Origin: Spirogloea muscicola
Lineage: Eukaryota; Streptophyta; Zygnematophyceae; Spirogloeales; Spirogloeaceae
Length of the DNA: 11,889 nucleotides
Assembly (NCBI GenBank): GCA_009602725.1
Contig: WELB01000067.1
Location: 121,896 to 133,784, forward strand
Reading direction: 5' to 3'
Position numbers and translations under genes: made by a program
The notes under the pieces: model-generated
Told to the model about the DNA's origin: nothing
The model's database searches: none
What the model saw: the letters and a program-made list of their open reading frames with translations, nothing else
Shown: piece after piece, positions 8,742-11,889 of the stretch
Layout of the letters: each line of letters opens with the position of its first letter
Numbering within the stretch: the stretch's first letter is position 1

Positions 8742-9240
8742 TGATACCAGATTGTAGAGGACCTCGCCATTCAGACGCAGTTAGGGAGAGGAGTCCTTAT
8801 TGAGTTGGGCTGTAGGGGGTTTTGGGACCAACCCACTACACAGGCAAAGCACTAGTGCATCGGCGCAGCGGAAGACAGGTTCCCTGTGGCGCCGCCGTCC
8901 GGCGGCGACGCCACCACTTGGGCGCACGCCGGCGCAGCAAGCCCCGCGGCAGGGTGCGGCGGCGGCTGCGGCGGCGAGCAGCGGCAAGGCTCCCCATGGC
9001 CCGCCGCAAAGATCGTCGCTTAAACGGGCGGATCCTGGCGAGGGGTATTTTAGGGACGGGCGGGGCCCCCCGCACCTGGGCGGGCCACTTGCCCGGCTAG
9101 CCAGCCCGCCACCTGACGGGCCACTTGCCCCAAACGGCCGGTCATGTGGTGCCAACAGACCCGTATGCAGCCATCTGCATCTCCCTCTGCACCATCTTGC
9201 ACTTTGTAGTGTAGTCCTTTTTCAGCACCTCTTTCTTTGG
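8742..9240. other. GC-rich non-coding stretch, nothing recognised
   Basis: Several frames stay open through 8800-9150 simply because the DNA is GC-rich. Their products are low-complexity Ala/Arg/Pro sequences with no recognisable domain. GCG/GCC triplet runs occur around 8940-8985. It may be an older repeat of unknown kind. Confidence 0.45.
9072..9131. repeat. Imperfect direct repeat with CGGGCCACTTGCCC
   Basis: A CACCTG followed by CGGGCCACTTGCCC occurs twice, starting near 9072 and near 9111, a period of about 38-39 bp. The spacer contains a related GCTAGCCAGCCCGC. There are only two units. Confidence 0.75.
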
Positions 9241-9264
9241 CTTTGAACATTGTCCATTCTTTTT

Positions 9265-9284
9265 GGGTTGGCTTTGCCAGCCCC
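9265..9284 (-). repeat. Hairpin repeat family, copy 1
   Basis: On the minus strand this reads GGGGCTGGC, AAA, GCCAACCC, then AAAAAGAATGGAC, the same core and 3' flank as the copies at 10026 and 11486. Confidence 0.75.
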
Positions 9285-9459
9285 TCTTCTCAATGGGCGA
9301 GCACCTTCTTCTCGTATGGCTTGACCAAACGGCTGGATCATTGCAGCCAAAGTACGAAGGAGCCAAAAGCGCAATCTTAGAACTGGGGTGGGATGAACCA
9401 CTTAATAACTACAAGTGAGGAGCCGCAAAATCTGAAAGACTAGCTGCCCGGAAAACAAT

Positions 9460-9596
9460 CCCCGACGAAAGCCAGAGGCTTCAGCAAGAGCACAGCCAGC
9501 ACGCAGGTGCAAGGCGTGGGCCATGGACTGCTGAAGGGAAATGGAGAGGCGCATGCGGTATACCCGGGCCAAGGAGCCAGCGGCGTTGAAGTCAGC
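9460..9596 (-). pseudogene. Non-LTR retroelement C-terminal fragment
   Basis: The minus strand encodes DFNAAGSLARVYRMRLSISL followed by QQSMAHALHLRAG. The right-edge frame (11689-11889) ends in nearly the same peptide, DFPAAGSLAQVYRMRL, and the minus strand near 11440-11350 carries the continuation SVTFQRSLAHAVNLRAG. It is a short 3'-end fragment of the same family, without the upstream domains. Confidence 0.7.
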
Positions 9597-9780
9597 CTGC
9601 TCACCTCGCCTGCGGGACACAGCGTGCCACGCAAGCCGCGCAAAGTAAGGCTTAGGCTAGCGGTGGCAAATGGTATGTTAGTGGTGGAAGTGAAGGTTCC
9701 AGGCTACACTGGCCTTGGAGGCTAGGATCTCTGACTTGCGGCTGCTCAACAGGAAGAAAGTGCGCTCCCGTAGAAGGTAG

Positions 9781-9800
9781 GGGCTGGGAAACGCTAGCCC
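9781..9800 (+). repeat. Hairpin repeat family, copy 2
   Basis: GGGCTGGGAAACGCTAGCCC is followed by AAAGAGAATGTACAAGG. The stem is imperfect. The upstream flank GTGCGCTCCCGTAGAAGGTA matches that of copy 3. Confidence 0.75.
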
Positions 9801-9906
9801 AAAGAGAATGTACAAGGAATGATGGACTGGAGATGTTGAGCACCCAGTGGCCACTTTGAGTCGCTGTGGCCTTTGGTGCATACCTGGCCCTTTCGAAACT
9901 TGCTCT

Positions 9907-9925
9907 GGGCTGGCCAATCACAGCC
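9907..9925 (-). repeat. Hairpin repeat family, copy 6 (reverse orientation)
   Basis: On the plus strand, GGGCTGGCCAATCACAGCC is followed by ATCGCCC. It resembles the reverse-oriented copy at 11604-11623 (GGGCTGGCTTATCACAGCCC then TTGCCCC). Confidence 0.65.
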
Positions 9926-10025
9926 ATCGCCCACTACTGGAAGAGTCTTTCTTTTCTCAAAGAGATGCCAGCCCATGAGAATAAGAGTAAGCTCATCACA
10001 AGGAAGTGCGTTCCCATGGAAGGTA

Positions 10026-10046
10026 GGGGCTGGCAAAGGCCAGCCC
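10026..10046 (+). repeat. Hairpin repeat family, copy 3 (best-preserved stem)
   Basis: GGGCTGG and CCAGCCC pair perfectly around a CAAAGG-type loop, followed by AAAAAGAATGGACAAGGTCC. This is the clearest copy of the shared stem-loop plus A-rich 3' flank. Confidence 0.8.
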
Positions 10047-10160
10047 AAAAAGAATGGACAAGGTCCAAGGAGCCGGAATGCGCTCTAAACCACACAGCTA
10101 GACACGAGACTACTGCAGATGGAAGCTTAGTAACCACGAGTGAGCAGCAGCAAGTCGGAG

Positions 10161-10389
10161 TAACTCGCAGCTGGGAAAGAGAGAGAGAAGGCGCGCTGTG
10201 CGCATGACATGAAAGCTAGGCCAATTCAAGCCCATCACATTGTTCAAGCAAATACATGCAAAAAGTGCAAAAACTGCAGTGCAAAATCTGGCTACACGAA
10301 ATGAAGCCTTATACTAGGGAAGGAGCGGGAGGGCAGGGGCCATCGGAGGCCGGGTGGCCAGGGGCACGATCTGCAGCCGTGCTTGCCAC
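10161..10389. other. Stretch with nothing recognised
   Basis: Mixed-composition DNA with a short GA-rich run near 10177-10190 and no recognisable protein, RNA or named repeat on either strand. Confidence 0.4.
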
Positions 10390-10600
10390 GGAGCGGGCGC
10401 AGCCAGGCCAATGGGGGACTTGTCAACTCGACCTGCACCGCTTCTGGAGCTGCTAGAGGAGTGGGAGGCAGCAGCAGTGGCAGTGGCAGGAAAGTTGGCA
10501 AGTGGGGGAAGGGGGGCCGGAGGTGGTACGGAGCGGGGGGAGCCGTGCCAACGAAGGCCTTGTCGACCCGTCCTGCGTCCGCTTCTGCTACACCGCCTCC
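10390..10600. repeat. Imperfect 140-bp direct duplication upstream of the endonuclease fragment
   Basis: GGAGCGGGCGCAGCC...ACTTGTCAACTCG...CCGCTTCTG starting at 10390 recurs from 10530 as GGAGCGGGGGGAGCC...CCTTGTCGACCCG...CCGCTTCTG. By eye about 70% of bases match over some 60 bp. The two units read GAGAARP..LSTRPAP and GAGGAVP..LSTRPAS in different frames. Confidence 0.55.
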
Positions 10601-10954
10601 TCGCCTCCATCCACCCTGTCTCAGTGGCGTGGTGCAGTGTGAGTGCGGCGAGTGCAGTCCAGACGCGGCGTCTCTGGCAGCCCATATGCTTCGATGCGCA
10701 CGCAGTGGGAGCGGACCGGCATTCACGACCTGCTGCGCAATGCGATGTGCGGCATTTTTTCGGAAGCCGGTCCCACAGTGGGACTGGAAAACTCCAGTGT
10801 CATGCCTCTGACAGCTGGGGCGGATGGCCTGCACGCCCGGCGCGCCGATCTCATCGCCAGCGCGCTGCTGGGCTGGCGGCCCCGGCTCATTGCAGACGTT
10901 GTCACAACCGACTGCGTCGATTCCAGCAGCGCCGCCGCTTGGTGGACTGCGTAG
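10592..10954 (+). pseudogene. Non-LTR retroelement endonuclease fragment, left (sense) copy
   Basis: Forward frames, interrupted by shifts, give LHPPCLSGVVQCECGE..PDAASLAAHMLRCAR (a C-x-C...H-x3-C zinc-binding segment), then a damaged RSGSGP..FTT stretch, then MPLTAGADGLHARRADLIA and PRLIADVVTTDCVDSS. A zinc finger, then a [RI]HD-type segment, then R-x-D and, after a gap, D-V-V-T-T-D, is the arrangement I associate with the restriction-like endonuclease of R2/NeSL/CRE-type LINEs. That family call is an inference from motif order. No RT domain is in the window, so this is a fragment. Confidence 0.55.
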
Positions 10955-10978
10955 CCCGCCTCCTGCGGCGAGCGTTGG

Positions 10979-11315
10979 GCTGCTGGAATCGACGCAGTCG
11001 GTGGTGACGACGTCTGCACTGAGTCGGGGCCCCCCGCCCAGCGCGCTGGCGACGGGATCAGCGCGCCGAGCATGGAGGCGGCCATCCGCCCCAGCTGTTA
11101 GAGGCATGTCGCTGGAGCTTTCCAGTGCCACTGTGAACCTGCTTCATGAAGATACTCCACACTGCACTGCGGAGCAGGTCGTGAATGCCGGTCCGCACCC
11201 CACCGCGTGCGCATTGGAGCATGTGCCGCCAGAGATGCCGCGTCTGGACTGCGTTTGCCGCATTCGCACTGCACCACGCCACTGAGGCAGGGTGGATGGA
11301 GACCGAGGAGGCGGT
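10979..11315 (-). pseudogene. Non-LTR retroelement endonuclease fragment, right (inverted) copy
   Basis: The minus strand carries the same segment as 10592-10930: CLSGVVQCECGKRSPDAASL, then in another frame TGIHDLLRSAVWSIF, then MPLTAGADGR, HARRAD, PRLSADVVTTDCVDSSS. Here the IHD segment is better kept than in the left copy. Frameshifts separate the pieces. It is broken on its 3' side at the loop of the inverted repeat. Confidence 0.55.
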
Positions 11316-11349
11316 TTGCGAAAGACGTCTCGGAGGGATGGGAAAGACA

Positions 11350-11440
11350 CACCCCGCCTGGACCCAGATGCAGCATGCTTAGCGCGGCCTGCTCGCAAGT
11401 TGACTGCGTGAGCTAGGGAGCGCTGGAAAGTGACGGACAC
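11350..11440 (-). pseudogene. Non-LTR retroelement C-terminal tail fragment
   Basis: The minus strand reads SVTFQRSLAHAVNLRAG followed by RAKHAASGSRRG. This is homologous to the tail at 9460-9596. On the minus strand it stands just ahead of the zinc-finger/endonuclease copy, so the order is tail then head: two element pieces are joined, not one continuous element. Confidence 0.6.
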
Positions 11441-11485
11441 CCGCTAATTCAAAGGGGGGAGAAGTGGCTCTCCCAATGTGGGCAA

Positions 11486-11505
11486 GGGCTGTGAAAAGCC
11501 AGCCC
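11486..11505 (+). repeat. Hairpin repeat family, copy 4
   Basis: GGGCTGTGAAAAGCCAGCCC is followed by GAAAAGAATTGAAAAAGG and GAAGGAGCCAAAAG, the same order as copy 3. Confidence 0.75.
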
Positions 11506-11603
11506 GAAAAGAATTGAAAAAGGTTCGAAGGAGCCAAAAGACGGAGGGCCTAAGGCGCTATGTCAGAACGAAGTGTAGGATGGACCCTCAGTAGCTTCTT
11601 TTT

Positions 11604-11623
11604 GGGCTGGCTTATCACAGCCC
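11604..11623 (-). repeat. Hairpin repeat family, copy 5 (reverse orientation)
   Basis: On the plus strand this is GGGCTGGCTTATCACAGCCC, preceded by CTTCTTTTT. On the minus strand the core is followed by AAAAAGAAG, as in the other copies. It faces copy 4 about 100 bp away. Confidence 0.75.
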
Positions 11624-11688
11624 TTGCCCCCATTTGGAGAAGAAGTGGCACTCCAAAATGGGGGCAAATGCGGGCAAACTCCATTTGG

Positions 11689-11889
11689 GCAAAAGAGATC
11701 AAGTACGCCGACCATCCACCGGAAGACGAGTTCTTCCCGTTGGCAATTGACATCCATGGGGCACTGGGCGCTCGGTGGCTTGAGCTACTTAACCAGCTCG
11801 CCCGCCACGCAATCGCCCGTCGCTTCCATGGTGAACCGGTAGACTTTCCTGCAGCCGGGTCGCTGGCGCAAGTGTATCGCATGCGCTTG
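11689..11889 (+). CDS. Non-LTR retroelement C-terminal module, open at right edge
   Basis: An uninterrupted frame reads AKEIKYADHPPEDEFFPLAI followed by DIHGALGARWLELL, then FHGEPVDFPAAG and SLAQVYRMRL at the window end. An [FI]-x-PLA-[IV]-[DE]-x-[HY]-G-x-[LW]-G segment followed, some 45 residues on, by a SLA-x-[VI]-Y-x-R[ML] helix is a layout I recall from the C-terminal region, after the endonuclease-like domain, of retroelement ORFs in algae and invertebrates (from memory, moderate trust). The true 5' border is unclear: the hairpin repeat and direct repeat run up to about 11690, so the frame may start at a junction or splice point. Unlike the other fragments here it has no stop or shift, so it may belong to a more intact copy to the right. 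Confidence 0.6.

Larger units (their letters stand above)
9350..10160. repeat. Composite repeat region with decayed, partly duplicated units
   Basis: Short blocks recur. GAAGGAGCCAAAAGCGC near 9355-9371 resembles AAGGAGCCGGAATGCGC near 10067-10083 and AAGGAGCCAAAAG near 11527-11540. CTTAATAACTACAAGTGAG near 9400-9418 resembles CTTAGTAACCACGAGTGAG near 10126-10144. GTGCGCTCCCGTAGAAGGTAGGGGCTGG near 9760 recurs as a close match near 10006, about 246 bp away. No complete gene was seen, and the pieces look like fragments of one non-autonomous or 3'-end repeat. Confidence 0.6.
10592..11315. repeat. Long inverted repeat: 339/337-bp arms, 48-nt loop
   Basis: Arms 10592-10930 and 10979-11315 are reverse complements along their full length. 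By eye about four in five bases match, and the innermost 21 bp are perfect (10910-10930 with 10979-10999). Both arms are the endonuclease segment, arranged tail to tail, so a transcript through the locus would fold into a long hairpin. Confidence 0.9.
11464..11650. repeat. Inverted pair of about 50-bp repeats around the hairpin family
   Basis: GTGGCTCTCCCAATGTGGGC...AGCCCGAAAAGAA (11464-11513) is reverse-complementary, with mismatches, to 11595-11650. The spacer is about 82 bp. Beyond it, GAAGTGGCACTCCAAAATGG near 11643 is also a direct copy of the left edge GAAGTGGCTCTCCCAATGTG at 11461. Confidence 0.7.

Noticed and set aside
5100-8800. LTRs of the gypsy element
   Set aside because: I compared the flanks near 5100-5360 and 8680-9000 by eye and saw no long direct repeat; both ends appear truncated.
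8800-9246. Open frames of 120-150 residues on both strands
   Set aside because: Products are Ala/Arg/Pro-rich, differ completely between frames and show no domain; open only because of GC content.
10292-11131. A 279-residue minus-strand open frame
   Set aside because: It reads the right arm in sense and the left arm in antisense of the same inverted repeat, then proline-rich low-complexity sequence. It is a by-product of the palindrome and high GC.

Overview
The window looks like nuclear DNA of a green alga, possibly trebouxiophyte-like. Three things point that way: a plastid-type, intron-rich DXR gene of the MEP isoprenoid pathway; a root-cap-type domain of the plant/green-alga lineage; and degenerate TTTAGGG/TTAGGG tracts. 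Exons are GC-rich with GT-AG introns of about 150-370 bp. There are no bacterial-style operons. The species call is an inference.

Layout. 1-588 (+): the 3' part of a gene with a root-cap/LEA-like domain, open at the left edge. 589-1240: convergent intergenic DNA. 1241-4907 (-): a DXR gene whose eleven exons could be placed to the base. The whole catalytic and C-terminal part is intact, but the transit-peptide end is lost in GCC/CGG runs, one ambiguous base (4908) and a possible tiny intron. One DXR intron carries a telomere-like tract. 5094-5169 is a TTATATG array. From about 5340 to 8676 (-) lies a dead Ty3/gypsy-type LTR retrotransposon: gag, CCHC knuckle, protease, RT, RNase H and integrase zinc domain, with stops and frameshifts. 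The integrase core is cut off and no LTRs are seen. Its gag end folds back on itself in a 65-bp inverted duplication.

8742-11889 is a nest of repeats. It holds a dispersed hairpin sequence seen six times in both orientations, and several broken pieces of a non-LTR retroelement that probably carries a restriction-like endonuclease. Two endonuclease pieces face each other as a roughly 340-bp inverted repeat with a 48-nt loop. At the right edge a clean open frame (11689-11889, +) encodes the C-terminal module of the same family and continues out of the window.

Only two cellular genes are visible. The most notable structures are the two fold-back inverted duplications inside retroelement sequence, the hairpin repeat family, and the telomere-like/GGC-rich 5' end of DXR beside a truncated gypsy element. 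I found no convincing new multi-gene system.
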